From JAJTFA01 sp044351265 (lineage in GTDB: Bacteria > Bacteroidota > Bacteroidia > UKL13-3), in contig JBILGC010000036.1 in assembly GCA_044351265.1 (NCBI GenBank), forward strand, positions 1-21,105: DNA of 21,105 bases. Direction: 5' to 3'. The notes under the pieces are model-generated. The model was given only the letters and a program-made list of their open reading frames with translations, was not told the origin of the DNA and searched no databases. Both the position numbers and the translations under genes were made by a program. Shown piece by piece: positions 1 through 7,547 of the stretch (position 1 is its first letter; every line of letters begins with the position of its first letter).

Positions 1-534
1 AACATCTGTGAATACAGGTGTCATGATTACGCCTCCACCCAAACCGGATAGTGCAGTAATAAATCCTGCGAACATACCTGTAAGCCTATAAGGCCACAAC
101 ATAGAAACAGGATTATCTTCTGCAACATTGCTGTTGACTTTTTTTAGAAAAAGCCTTGAGGCAATAACCAGGAGCATGCATGCAAATACCATCCTGAATA
201 CATCTCTAGAATACCACGAACCATTGCGGATAAACCAAGTTAATAATAGTGCACTTATTACACCGGGAATAGCTGTATTTAGAATTTCCTTTGGATAAAA
301 ATTACCACTTTTGTATTGATGATAGCTTGCTACACTCCCTGAAAATACAATCGTGAATAATGAATTAGCCAGTATTCCTTTTACCAACGCATCGTTATGC
401 AAACCCATTTTATATAAGAAGTAATCAAGGATTGGAATATATATTATGCCTCCACCTACACCTAATAATCCGGAAATAAACCCTCCAATGGAACCCAAAG
501 TGAATATTATTAGGATGTCTGTTATTGTTAGCAT
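1..534 (-). CDS. TauE/SafE-family sulfite/anion permease, C-terminus beyond window
   Basis: I translated this from the ATG at 532-534; 178 codons are open to the window edge, so the C-terminal part is missing. The product is hydrophobic with several membrane segments. It carries two copies of the glycine-rich half-repeat typical of the TauE/SafE (DUF81) family: GLLGVGGG near residues 23-30 and GLGGGVIM near 166-173, each followed by a Pro. Family members are inner-membrane exporters or importers of sulfite, sulfonates or other organic anions; the substrate here cannot be told. The gene lies 67 bases past the stop of the S41 protease gene on the same strand. I see no clear promoter or terminator in that gap, so it may be read through. 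Family confidence is high, substrate unknown. Confidence 0.85.
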   Translation of the reverse strand, partial: MLTITDILIIFTLGSIGGFISGLLGVGGGIIYIPILDYFLYKMGLHNDALVKGILANSLFTIVFSGSVASYHQYKSGNFYPKEILNTAIPGVISALLLTWFIRNGSWYSRDVFRMVFACMLLVIASRLFLKKVNSNVAEDNPVSMLWPYRLTGMFAGFITALSGLGGGVIMTPVFTDV

Positions 535-601
535 ACCTTATATCGAGTATTGTTGTAACTAATTAAAAACAACTAGCTTTATAAAAACTTACCGGCATAC
601 A

Positions 602-2275
602 TTACTTTTTTACAGTGGCTTTAAGCAATACCTGGTATTTGCCCCCATCATTCAGCACCTTTAATGCCTCCTGAACATCCTCATCATGTGCAAATGAAGC
701 TTCATATCTTGCTTTTTGAAAATAATATCTGCGAGCAATCTCTTCTTCCAACAAATCAATAATCTCTGTTTTGTTCTTTTCTATGTCTGATTCTTTATCA
801 TGCTTTAGTTTTTCCTTAAGTTGCTCATAGGTTGAAGCAATGGCATCAAAATATTTTTCCTCTCTTGCTTTTTTCTGCAAGTTCTCCAATGCCTTCTCTG
901 ATTCGGTGCTATAGCCGTAATCCTTATCGGAAACAAATTTCTTAAAGTCATTAAAATCTGCTTCTGTTAGTTTAAAAGTTTTTGCTGATTCAATTCTATC
1001 GTTCTTGCTGCGATAGATCGTAGCATAATCAAAAATGAGTTGCCTGTTTAGCAGACTCTCTGCAATTTTCGAAAGCACAATCGGATTAACAATCACATCG
1101 GGATCTACCCCGCCACCATCATACACCTTGCGTCCATTGCGTGTTTTAAATTCTTTTTTTAGCGAATCGGGTACAGCTCCTACACTACCATCTTCATTGC
1201 GATGCGAGTAATCCAATGCTTGAATGCAACGACCCGAAGGTGTATAATATTTAGCTGTGGTTACTTTTAATTGTGTGTTGTATGAAAGTGGGCGCGTGCT
1301 TTGAACCAATCCTTTTCCAAAGGTTTTTTGTCCTATAACAATACCTCTATCTAAATCCTGAATACTGCCAGAAACAATTTCTGATGCCGATGCTGAACCA
1401 CGATTCGTTAAAATCACCAGTGGAATTTCCGTATCAACAGCAGGATTAAGAGTTCGATAAATTTTATCCCACTCTTTTACCTTACCTTTAGTACTTACTA
1501 CTTCCTGACCTTGCGGAACAAAAACATTTACAATATTTACCGCTTCATGCAACAACCCACCCGGGTTGCCGCGCACATCCAGAATTACGTTCTTTAAGCC
1601 TTGATTCTTCTTCAGCTCCATTAAGGCATCTTTCACTTCTTTACCTGCATCATTTGTAAAAGACTGAAGTTTAATATACCCGGTTTCATTATTTATCATG
1701 CCATAATAGGGGACATTTTTAACATGAATCTCTTCTCTGGTAAGCACCTTATCCAACTCTCCCGCGCCCTCTCTTTTGATTTTTAATTTAACTTTTGTTC
1801 CCGGTTGGCCCTTAAGGAGTTTTGATATATCTGAAGTGGTTTTATTGCGTGTTGATTTTCCCTCTATCTCAATAATCATATCACCTGCACGCAGATCCTC
1901 CTTCTGAGCAGGGAAACCTTCATAGGGATCGGTTATCACAACATAATCTCCTTTCTGACCCACCTGTGCACCTATACCACCATATTGACCTGTCATTTGA
2001 AAACGAAAGTCTTCTATCTCCGATTCAGAAATGTAGTTTGTATAAGGATCCAGTGAATTGAGCATCTCATCAATAGCCTTGCGCATCAGTTTCCCAATAT
2101 CCACATCATCTACATAATAGGTATTGATTTCTCTGAACAGCGTTGCAAAAATGTCGAGGTTCTTAGATATCTCGAAGTAGTTGTTTCCGTTGTTAGAAAA
2201 GGAAAATAATGTTAACGCAGTAAATGCAATGAGCAGATAATACCAACGAACTTTTTGTTTTAAATGATTGAACAT
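602..2275 (-). CDS. S41-family C-terminal processing protease with PDZ domain (CtpA/Prc-like)
   Basis: The 557-residue product has one N-terminal membrane segment (about residues 12-27), then a PDZ region (about 95-170) with a GGIGAQV stretch, then the S41 catalytic domain. Aligned by eye to E. coli Prc, where the catalytic residues are S430, D441 and K455, the same spacing gives S296 (in GSASASEI), D307 and K321 (in TFGKG). The substrate-cleft sequence GNPGG is at 236-240. A charged tail of about 150 residues follows. Such proteases trim C-termini of exported proteins in the periplasm while anchored in the inner membrane. The gene is the last of rpmH-rnpA-yidD-S41, 84 bases past yidD; I recall this order from other Bacteroidota but could not check it. 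The start is ATG with no obvious ribosome binding site. Confidence 0.93.
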   Translation of the reverse strand: MFNHLKQKVRWYYLLIAFTALTLFSFSNNGNNYFEISKNLDIFATLFREINTYYVDDVDIGKLMRKAIDEMLNSLDPYTNYISESEIEDFRFQMTGQYGGIGAQVGQKGDYVVITDPYEGFPAQKEDLRAGDMIIEIEGKSTRNKTTSDISKLLKGQPGTKVKLKIKREGAGELDKVLTREEIHVKNVPYYGMINNETGYIKLQSFTNDAGKEVKDALMELKKNQGLKNVILDVRGNPGGLLHEAVNIVNVFVPQGQEVVSTKGKVKEWDKIYRTLNPAVDTEIPLVILTNRGSASASEIVSGSIQDLDRGIVIGQKTFGKGLVQSTRPLSYNTQLKVTTAKYYTPSGRCIQALDYSHRNEDGSVGAVPDSLKKEFKTRNGRKVYDGGGVDPDVIVNPIVLSKIAESLLNRQLIFDYATIYRSKNDRIESAKTFKLTEADFNDFKKFVSDKDYGYSTESEKALENLQKKAREEKYFDAIASTYEQLKEKLKHDKESDIEKNKTEIIDLLEEEIARRYYFQKARYEASFAHDEDVQEALKVLNDGGKYQVLLKATVKK

Positions 2276-2359
2276 GCTTGAAACACTAAAATAAAATCGA
2301 AAATAATGATTGTTTTGATAACCTTGCTAGCCATTATACACACGGTTTAATAGCAATAT

Positions 2360-2587
2360 CTATTTAAGCGGGTCGTACCCACTGCCACCACCTGGATGAC
2401 ATCTGGATAAACGCTTGGCGGCCAACCATATTCCTTTAAAAACACCATATTTCTGAATAGCTTGCTCTGCATAGTTAGAGCAGGTAGGCGTATAACGGCA
2501 GGCTATAGGCAGGTATGGCGAGAGAAATGCCTTATAAAACCTGATTAGAAGCAGAAACGGAAGTTGTATTAGTTTTTGCCAGCTCAT
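2360..2587 (-). CDS. yidD: Membrane protein insertion efficiency factor YidD
   Basis: This 75-residue protein is full length for YidD. An N-terminal amphipathic or membrane-associated segment (about residues 4-24) is followed by the family core: CRYTPTCSNYAEQAI (30-44), a KYGVFKG turn, and the RCHPGGGSGYDP block near the C-terminus. The three conserved cysteines are present. YidD sits at the inner membrane and assists YidC-dependent insertion of membrane proteins. Its ATG lies inside the end of rnpA (56 shared bases in another frame), suggesting translational coupling. It belongs to the rpmH-rnpA-yidD unit. In many bacteria yidC follows; here an S41 protease gene does. Confidence 0.96.
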   Translation of the reverse strand: MSWQKLIQLPFLLLIRFYKAFLSPYLPIACRYTPTCSNYAEQAIQKYGVFKGIWLAAKRLSRCHPGGGSGYDPLK

Positions 2588-2972
2588 TTGAGAGTTGAAT
2601 AATTGATTGTTTAAAAACCTGAAGATGCCTCTGATAATCCAATTCAGTTTTACCCTGATAGGCTAGCATCAAAGCAAACCGATGCTGATTACCCTCAAGC
2701 GCTTGATATAAGATATGCTTATGCATTCTATATAACTCTCGCAGTTGGCGCTTTATCCGGTTTCGCTGTGTTGATTTTGGGAAACTTTTTCGTGAAACAG
2801 TAATTAGTGCTTGAATTGGGAAAGGCCCCTCAATTGGAGCATTCACATATATAAAACGAAAAGGAAACCGAACTAAAGAACGGTTTCCTTTCTCAAATAA
2901 TTTATCGATAATGCTTTTGCGGCACAACCGCTCATACTTGCTAAATGTGTAAGGCGGATGCATAAACATCAT
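2532..2972 (-). CDS. rnpA: Ribonuclease P protein component
   Basis: The product is the basic protein subunit of RNase P, which with the M1 RNA removes the 5' leader of pre-tRNAs. From the chosen ATG it has 146 residues, usual for Bacteroidota. The central RNR signature is clear (KSTQRNRIKRQLRELYR), as is the N-terminal FSKYERLCRKSIIDKLF region that binds the pre-tRNA leader. The open frame extends upstream to 3065, but that would overlap rpmH by 68 bases, so I chose the ATG at 2970-2972, 25 bases past the rpmH stop. ATGs at 2967-2969 and 2961-2963 are equally plausible, the last beginning MHPPYTFSKYERL. The last 56 bases overlap yidD. Confidence 0.93.
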   Translation of the reverse strand: MMFMHPPYTFSKYERLCRKSIIDKLFEKGNRSLVRFPFRFIYVNAPIEGPFPIQALITVSRKSFPKSTQRNRIKRQLRELYRMHKHILYQALEGNQHRFALMLAYQGKTELDYQRHLQVFKQSIIQLSNELAKTNTTSVSASNQVL

Positions 2973-2997
2973 GCATTGCCGGCTATTGCCGGATTGT

Positions 2998-3159
2998 TTA
3001 CTTCTTGTGGCGTTTTTCGTCAGAAACAGTAAGTTTCTTTCTTCCTCTTGCTCTGCGGGCAGCAATTACCTTACGACCAGCTTCAGTGGCCATTCTTTCA
3101 CGAAAACCGTGTTTATTTCTTCTCTTTCTGATCGAAGGGTTGAATGTTCTCTTTGTCAT
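2998..3159 (-). CDS. rpmH: 50S ribosomal protein L34
   Basis: This gene is too short for routine ORF listing but unmistakable. Reading the minus strand from the ATG at 3157-3159 gives 53 residues beginning MTKRTFNPSIRKRRNKHGF, with RERMATEAGRKVIAARRARGRKKL in the middle (residues 20-43) and stop TAA at 2998-3000. This is the standard L34 sequence: strongly basic, with the NPS, RKR, HGFRxRM and GRKV blocks. L34 is a structural protein of the 50S subunit. The gene heads the rpmH-rnpA-yidD unit, 25 bases before rnpA. A Bacteroidota-type promoter lies 23 bases upstream of the ATG. The C-terminal tail VSDEKRHKK is longer than in E. coli L34 and typical of this phylum as I recall it. Confidence 0.97.
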   Translation of the reverse strand: MTKRTFNPSIRKRRNKHGFRERMATEAGRKVIAARRARGRKKLTVSDEKRHKK

Positions 3160-3182
3160 GACAATTCAAAATTAAAGGACGG

Positions 3183-3214
3183 CAAATGTAGCGTCTTTAT
3201 CCGAAATACAAAAA
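3183..3214 (-). promoter_or_regulatory. Promoter of rpmH-rnpA-yidD (Bacteroidota type)
   Basis: On the minus strand TACATTTG (3190-3183) matches the -7 consensus TAnnTTTG exactly. TTTTTG (3214-3209) supplies the -33 TTTG, with an 18-base spacer (consensus about 19). The -7 element ends 23 bases before the rpmH ATG. It is found by pattern only, with no transcript data. Confidence 0.65.
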
Positions 3215-3235
3215 TTCTTTTTGGGTTTGTTGCAA

Positions 3236-3265
3236 TAAAAAAGAGTGCCATTAAGGCACTCTTTT
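3236..3265 (-). terminator. Intrinsic terminator of the alanine-rich lipoprotein gene
   Basis: The perfect 11-bp stem AAAAGAGTGCC (3239-3249) pairs with GGCACTCTTTT (3255-3265) around a 5-base loop. Read on the minus strand the hairpin ends in a run of six Ts, placed about 22 bases after the lipoprotein stop. It is weaker in the plus direction (four Ts). It separates the lipoprotein transcript from the rpmH promoter just downstream. Confidence 0.8.
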
Positions 3266-3287
3266 AAGTTTGTTGATTCAGAATCAA

Positions 3288-3512
3288 TTAGTGAGCAGCT
3301 TCAGCAGGAGCAGCAGCTGTATCAGCAGCTGTAGTGTCAGCAGGCATCATAGAAGCTTCCATAGCAGCTAAAGAATCAGCCATACGGGTAGCAGCCTCGA
3401 TTGAATCTTGAATGCGTTTTTCTTCAGCTTTCTTTTTTTCTTCAGCAGAAGGACCGCAAGCAACTACTGCTAACATTGCAGCAGCAGCAACGATTGATAA
3501 TACTTTTTTCAT
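3288..3512 (-). CDS. Small alanine-rich lipoprotein, function unknown
   Basis: The product has 74 residues. Residues 1-18 form a lipoprotein signal peptide (MKK, then a hydrophobic Ala/Val stretch) with lipobox VVAC, so lipidation is predicted at Cys19. The mature part is charged and probably helical: a Lys/Glu-rich segment (about 23-35), a Met/Ala/Asp-containing stretch, then an Ala/Thr/Asp/Pro tail. No enzymatic motif is visible. The gene stands alone, with a near-consensus promoter (3547-3577) and a strong terminator (3236-3265), which suggests high expression. A small structural envelope lipoprotein, loosely like Lpp in size and composition, is a reasonable guess but not shown. The alanine codons are mainly GCA/GCT, producing a low-complexity stretch. 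Confidence 0.85.
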   Translation of the reverse strand: MKKVLSIVAAAAMLAVVACGPSAEEKKKAEEKRIQDSIEAATRMADSLAAMEASMMPADTTAADTAAAPAEAAH

Positions 3513-3546
3513 TGTTTATTAAGTTTTTTAATTGATAAAACGATTG

Positions 3547-3577
3547 CAAATTTAAGAGGAAACGGAACCAAAACAAA
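3547..3577 (-). promoter_or_regulatory. Promoter of the alanine-rich lipoprotein gene
   Basis: This is the best promoter match in the window: -33 TTTG (3577-3574), a spacer of exactly 19 bases, and -7 TAAATTTG (3554-3547), on the minus strand. It lies between the der stop (3581-3583) and the lipoprotein ATG, leaving an A-rich leader of about 30 bases. Confidence 0.75.
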
Positions 3578-3580
3578 TTA

Positions 3581-4930
3581 TTATTTCTTCCGCATGTAGA
3601 TAACTATCGGAACACCTTGATAATCAAATGATTCTCTTAATTTATTTTCCAAGTATCTTTTATAACTTTCGTTTACATACTGGGGCAAATTACAAAAGAA
3701 CGCAAACTTAGGGCTGCGGCCGGGCAACTGAGTGATAAACTTAATTTTAACATACTTGCCTTTTATTGCCGGTGGTGGGTAGGCATCGATAAATGGCAAC
3801 ATAACCTCGTTTAGTTTGTGAGTTGGAATACGTTTTGAGCGATTTTCGTGAACATGAAGCGCAACTTCTATGGCTTTGTGTATGCGCTGTTTGGTTAGTG
3901 CCGAGGTGAATACAATAGGCACATCATCAAAAGGTTCAAGTTTTTTTCTGATAATCTTTTCAAATTCAAGCGAGGTTTTGTGGTCCTTTTCTACCAAATC
4001 CCATTTATTTACCAAAAGCACCAGCCCTTTACCATTCCGGATGGCCAGCTGCACAAGGTTCATATCTTGTGAGTCAATACCAACCGTGGCATCAATTACC
4101 AGTATAACCACATCACTGTCTTCCAGGGCGCGTATGCTTCGCATCACTGAATAAAACTCAATATCTTCCTTTACTTTGGCTTTTCGTCTAATACCGGCAG
4201 TATCTACCAACCAGAATTGCTTGCCATAAGCATTATACAAAGTATTAATGGTGTCTCTTGTAGTACCGGCAATATCTGTAACAATATTTCTTTCCTCACC
4301 TAACAGGGCATTAACCAAACTGGATTTGCCTACATTTGGTCTGCCTACAATGGCTAGCATTGGTAATGGCACTTCTTTATCAGTTTCGGTAATGTTTTCA
4401 TCCCCCTCATCTGCAGCATCGGTTTCAATTTCAGCCGGAGGCAATTTACTGCAAATGGCATCCAGCAATTCACCAGTACCACTTCCTGATTGCGAGGAAA
4501 CACAATACAATTCATCAAAACCCAAACCATAGAATTCCGCTGCCTCATATTGCCTTTCGCCATGATCTACCTTATTAACTACCATCAGCACAGGTTTCTT
4601 AGACCTACGAAGCACATTGGCAAACGCCTTATCCAAATCCGTGATTCCAGATTCAACATCCACCATAAACAACAATATATCTGCTTCTTCGATGGCAATA
4701 TTTACCTGACTGCGAATTGCTGATTCAAACACATCATCCGAACCGGTTACATAGCCACCGGTATCAATAACCGTAAAACGATGTGCGGTCCACTCTACTT
4801 GTCCGTAATGCCTGTCTCTTGTAACTCCTGAAAAATCATCTACAATGGCTTTTCTGTGCCCTACAAGCCTGTTAAACAGGGTTGATTTACCTACATTAGG
4901 CCTTCCTACTATTGCTACTATTTGTCCCAT
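3581..4930 (-). CDS. der: Ribosome-assembly GTPase Der (EngA)
   Basis: Der is a double GTPase needed for maturation of the 50S subunit. The 449-residue product has the tandem architecture: first G domain with GRPNVGKST (residues 9-17), DTGG (56-59) and NKVD (119-122); an acidic linker (about 166-188); second G domain with GRPNVGKSS (196-204), DTAG (243-246) and NKWD (308-311); and a C-terminal KH-like domain ending in VIYMRKK. The length is normal. It lies 3 bases downstream of the era stop, so era-der are very probably co-transcribed and translationally coupled. This places two 30S/50S assembly GTPases under one control. The ATG start fits the GTPase N-terminus MGQIVAIVGRPN. Confidence 0.97.
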   Translation of the reverse strand: MGQIVAIVGRPNVGKSTLFNRLVGHRKAIVDDFSGVTRDRHYGQVEWTAHRFTVIDTGGYVTGSDDVFESAIRSQVNIAIEEADILLFMVDVESGITDLDKAFANVLRRSKKPVLMVVNKVDHGERQYEAAEFYGLGFDELYCVSSQSGSGTGELLDAICSKLPPAEIETDAADEGDENITETDKEVPLPMLAIVGRPNVGKSSLVNALLGEERNIVTDIAGTTRDTINTLYNAYGKQFWLVDTAGIRRKAKVKEDIEFYSVMRSIRALEDSDVVILVIDATVGIDSQDMNLVQLAIRNGKGLVLLVNKWDLVEKDHKTSLEFEKIIRKKLEPFDDVPIVFTSALTKQRIHKAIEVALHVHENRSKRIPTHKLNEVMLPFIDAYPPPAIKGKYVKIKFITQLPGRSPKFAFFCNLPQYVNESYKRYLENKLRESFDYQGVPIVIYMRKK

Positions 4931-4933
4931 TGT

Positions 4934-5821
4934 TTATTCTTCCTTATATCCAAATTCCTTTAGCAAACGGTCATTATCCCTCCAATCCTCCTTAACCTTT
5001 ACAAACGTTTGCAAAAATATCTGCTTATTAAAAAATTTCTCTAAATCTCTGCGCGCTGCAATACCCACGTTTTTTAAGGCACTTCCACCCTTCCCTATCA
5101 TAATCTGTTTTTGGGAATCGCGCATTACATAAATAACTGCGCTAATGCGAATTATTTTTTCCTCTTCTTTAAAACTTTCTATCTCAACCTGCGTAGCGTA
5201 AGGAATTTCCTCCTTATACCTCATCATAATTTTTTCACGAATTATTTCTGCTGCAACAAAACGCTCACTCTTATCGGTAAGTTGGTCTTCCGGATAATAT
5301 GACGGGCCTTCCGGTACCAATGGCAAAATTGCCTTTATCAACTCATCAATATTAAATTTATTCAGTGCAGAAACAGGCACTATTCCGGAAGCATGTGGCA
5401 ATATGTCTCTCCATTCTTCAACTTTATGCAGCACGTCTACATTGCTACCCAATAAATCAATTTTATTAAGCAATACCAGTAAAGGTGTTTTAATAAGAAG
5501 TAACTTTTGCAACAACTCCTCATCTATTCGTTCCTGTATATCTGTGATAAAAAGTACAGCATCTGCATCCTGCAAACTTTGGTTCACAAAATCCATCATG
5601 CTACCGTGCAATTTATACTTTGGCTTAATTATTCCGGGAGTATCGCTAAAAACCAGTTGATAATCGGGTTTACTAAGAATACCCATAATGCGGTGACGAG
5701 TGGTTTGTACCTTCGGAGAGATAATGGATATCTTCTCGCCCAGCAGTGCATTCAGCAAGGTGCTTTTACCTACATTGGGTTTACCAATAATACTTATAAA
5801 TCCGGCTTTGTGTGCGCTCAT
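4934..5821 (-). CDS. era: GTPase Era (16S rRNA processing, 30S assembly)
   Basis: Era binds the 3' end of 16S rRNA and couples GTP hydrolysis to 30S maturation. The 295-residue product carries G1 GKPNVGKST (residues 13-21), a switch region KVQTTRHRIMG (37-47), G3 DTPG (60-63), G4 NKID (119-122) and a C-terminal KH domain with GKGG at 243-246. Length is standard. It is first in a two-gene unit with der. The ATG at 5819-5821 directly precedes the conserved N-terminus (MSAHKAGFISIIGKPN), and a possible -7 promoter element lies 19 bases upstream. Confidence 0.97.
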   Translation of the reverse strand: MSAHKAGFISIIGKPNVGKSTLLNALLGEKISIISPKVQTTRHRIMGILSKPDYQLVFSDTPGIIKPKYKLHGSMMDFVNQSLQDADAVLFITDIQERIDEELLQKLLLIKTPLLVLLNKIDLLGSNVDVLHKVEEWRDILPHASGIVPVSALNKFNIDELIKAILPLVPEGPSYYPEDQLTDKSERFVAAEIIREKIMMRYKEEIPYATQVEIESFKEEEKIIRISAVIYVMRDSQKQIMIGKGGSALKNVGIAARRDLEKFFNKQIFLQTFVKVKEDWRDNDRLLKEFGYKEE

Positions 5822-5840
5822 GCTTATGATAACAGGCCGT

Positions 5841-5848
5841 CAAAGGTA
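5841..5848 (-). promoter_or_regulatory. Possible -7 element of the era-der promoter
   Basis: On the minus strand TACCTTTG matches TAnnTTTG exactly, 19 bases before the era ATG. I see no convincing TTG at the expected -33 distance, so this is a partial match. Confidence 0.4.
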
Positions 5849-5971
5849 GGTATTTTTTTGTAAGGCAGCAGGATAAAACCAATCAGAGACTAGTAATCAG
5901 AACTAACTTATGTAAACTGCAATGTGCCAAGCAGGCAAAAAAACACATTAATTTAACTAGTAGTTTATTGT
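5849..5971. other. Intergenic gap between the SRPBCC gene and era
   Basis: Apart from the -7 element next to era, this AT-rich gap shows nothing I can name. There is no tRNA-like fold and no terminator with a T-run on the correct side. Confidence 0.5.
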
Positions 5972-6502
5972 TTATTGCTCAAGTACTTTTTTAATCCTGG
6001 CCAGTCCTTCATCAAAAGCTTTCTCAGTTGAGCTTATTTTAGATGGGAGCATATACCTAAATACCGGATTACTGCCTACATCACCTGAATCTATCCAGTG
6101 TAAAGTAGTAGTATTGCCTCCATTGCTTTCCATTCTAAAAAGTCCGTTTGCATTTACATTTCCGGCATGCATGTATAAATCATATTTCACATAATGGTCA
6201 GGATAAACGGAGTCAATTTCAAAACGGCCATACCCCAGGAGGGTGCCATTAAAATACTGTCGCCCCCCGGTAGAGTCGCTGCGTTTTCCATAAAAAAAGT
6301 GTAGCGTACTGTCTGTTTCTTTGTTCCAAAGGCTCCATTGTTCCCAATTACGCAGGTTGCTCATAAACCCGTAAACTGCTGCTGCAGGTTTGTTGATAGA
6401 TATACTGCGCTCAACTTTATAGGTACGAGGAAAAAAGAATGAACCTCCCCACAATACGGCAACAATCAGAAAAAAGGATAAAAATACTTTAAATAGCTTC
6501 AT
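5972..6502 (-). CDS. Membrane-anchored SRPBCC-fold protein (polyketide cyclase-like)
   Basis: The 176-residue product has an N-terminal hydrophobic segment (about residues 5-23) that would anchor or export it. A single domain follows that resembles SRPBCC/START-like proteins: IxxPAAAVYGFMSNLRNWEQWSLWNK (about 36-62) is the usual N-terminal helix-grip signature, with a Trp-rich opening, later strands around the pocket and a C-terminal helix (STEKAFDEGLARIKKVLE). Such domains bind hydrophobic ligands; catalytic function cannot be inferred. It is the last gene of CPBP-DUF2007-cdsA-SRPBCC, 15 bases past cdsA, so a lipid- or envelope-related role is possible but only by context. Confidence 0.8.
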   Translation of the reverse strand: MKLFKVFLSFFLIVAVLWGGSFFFPRTYKVERSISINKPAAAVYGFMSNLRNWEQWSLWNKETDSTLHFFYGKRSDSTGGRQYFNGTLLGYGRFEIDSVYPDHYVKYDLYMHAGNVNANGLFRMESNGGNTTTLHWIDSGDVGSNPVFRYMLPSKISSTEKAFDEGLARIKKVLEQ

Positions 6503-6517
6503 GGTGTAAAGAAGAAA

Positions 6518-7339
6518 TTAATTGGTTAACTGCAAATAGAAGAATACAGTTGGTATTGAAATAAACAGCGCATCAAATCTGTCAAGCACACCTCCGTGCC
6601 CCGGAAGCATATTGCCACTGTCTTTGATGTGAAGATTTCGTTTTAACAGTGACTCAAACAAATCGCCAAAGGTTCCGAACACCACAATAATACATGCGAT
6701 AATGAACCAGTCTAAAACATTTACCGTATCAAACAAATCAAATTGAGAGATAACGTATGCAACAAGCAGGGATAAGAGCAAACCGCCAACGCTACCCTCC
6801 CAAGTTTTTTTAGGTGAAACCCTTTCAAATAATTTTGTTTTACCAAAACTACGACCTGCTAAATATGCTCCTGTATCGCTGGTCCAAATGAGTATAAAAA
6901 CACCCATAGGTAAGCCTGCAGAATAGCTGAATGAATTAAGATAACCCATTTTTGAAAGCATTACTAAAGGCAATGTTATATAAACCAAACCCAGCACCTG
7001 AAATGCAAGCGTTGAAAACTCGTTATGTGTTTTTTCGAATAGCTTAATGATGAACATGGCCATAAATACAGGAATGATGTGATAATACCATGCAAGCGAG
7101 AGATCTGCTGAAAATATTAATGCAAACATCACATAAATAATACTGCCTGCTATGATGCCTAAATACTTCTCTATCCATCTTTTATCCGGGAGCACCAATT
7201 CGTAAAATTCCATCAGGCATAAAAAGTTTATAACAAACATGAGTAGAAAAAAAGGAATTGCTCCCCATAGAATGGCTCCTGCCACTACACCTACAAACAA
7301 AGTTCCGGTTAGGGTTCGTTGCTTGAAATTACTTATCAT
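6518..7339 (-). CDS. cdsA: Phosphatidate cytidylyltransferase (CDP-diglyceride synthase)
   Basis: CdsA makes CDP-diacylglycerol from phosphatidate and CTP in the inner membrane, the branch-point precursor for phospholipids, including the substrate of PssA encoded at 19890-20582. The 273-residue product is mostly hydrophobic with about eight membrane segments. It ends in the family signature around residues 230-254: LLKRNLHIKDSGNMLPGHGG followed by VLDRFD. Upstream are conserved SDTGAYLAGRSFGK (154-167) and SPKKTWEGSVGG (175-186). Its ATG overlaps the end of the DUF2007 gene by 11 bases, so translation is probably coupled. Confidence 0.96.
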   Translation of the reverse strand: MISNFKQRTLTGTLFVGVVAGAILWGAIPFFLLMFVINFLCLMEFYELVLPDKRWIEKYLGIIAGSIIYVMFALIFSADLSLAWYYHIIPVFMAMFIIKLFEKTHNEFSTLAFQVLGLVYITLPLVMLSKMGYLNSFSYSAGLPMGVFILIWTSDTGAYLAGRSFGKTKLFERVSPKKTWEGSVGGLLLSLLVAYVISQFDLFDTVNVLDWFIIACIIVVFGTFGDLFESLLKRNLHIKDSGNMLPGHGGVLDRFDALFISIPTVFFYLQLTN

Positions 7340-7547
7340 AAGCGTTAATATTTTCTTTAATGAGATGCACCGCAGTTAGTGCTACATTTTGCGGGCAATA
7401 TAATTGTATGTTTCCGAATGTTTGATAGCTGCTATCTCTTTTATTCATCTCTACTGCATGCACTCCATTCTCATTGAGCATGCTCAGAATAATTTCAGCC
7501 TCTATTGGGTTGGTGGTTTCATATATTAATACCCAATCACTCCCCAT
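7329..7547 (-). CDS. DUF2007-family small protein
   Basis: A 72-residue soluble protein. It matches the DUF2007 pattern: WVLIYETTNPIEAEIILSMLNENGVHAVEMNKRDSSY, meaning a strand, a helix that 'spans' a pair of homologous positions, then a short strand with a hydrophilic loop, and a C-terminal LYCPQNVALTAVHLIKE helix. Proteins of this family are annotated only as putative signal-transducing; no catalytic residue is known. It overlaps the CPBP gene upstream and cdsA downstream by 11 bases each, so it sits tightly inside an envelope operon. This suggests a small regulator or partner of one neighbour, by context only. Confidence 0.82.
   Translation of the reverse strand: MGSDWVLIYETTNPIEAEIILSMLNENGVHAVEMNKRDSSYQTFGNIQLYCPQNVALTAVHLIKENINAYDK

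Noticed and set aside
2973..3065. N-terminal extension of rnpA to 3065
   Set aside because: It would overlap rpmH by 68 bases and adds residues unrelated to the RNase P protein.
2971..3267. Plus-strand frame of 98 codons over rpmH
   Set aside because: It is the antisense of the certain L34 gene, its promoter and the neighbouring terminator, with no protein-like pattern.
3299..3380. GCA/GCT-rich stretch resembling a tandem repeat
   Set aside because: It is alanine codon low complexity inside the lipoprotein gene, not a fixed-unit repeat.
5925..5937. Short TGCC/GGCA hairpin downstream of the SRPBCC gene
   Set aside because: The stem is only 4 bp and, in the direction of the upstream gene, the T-run precedes the hairpin.
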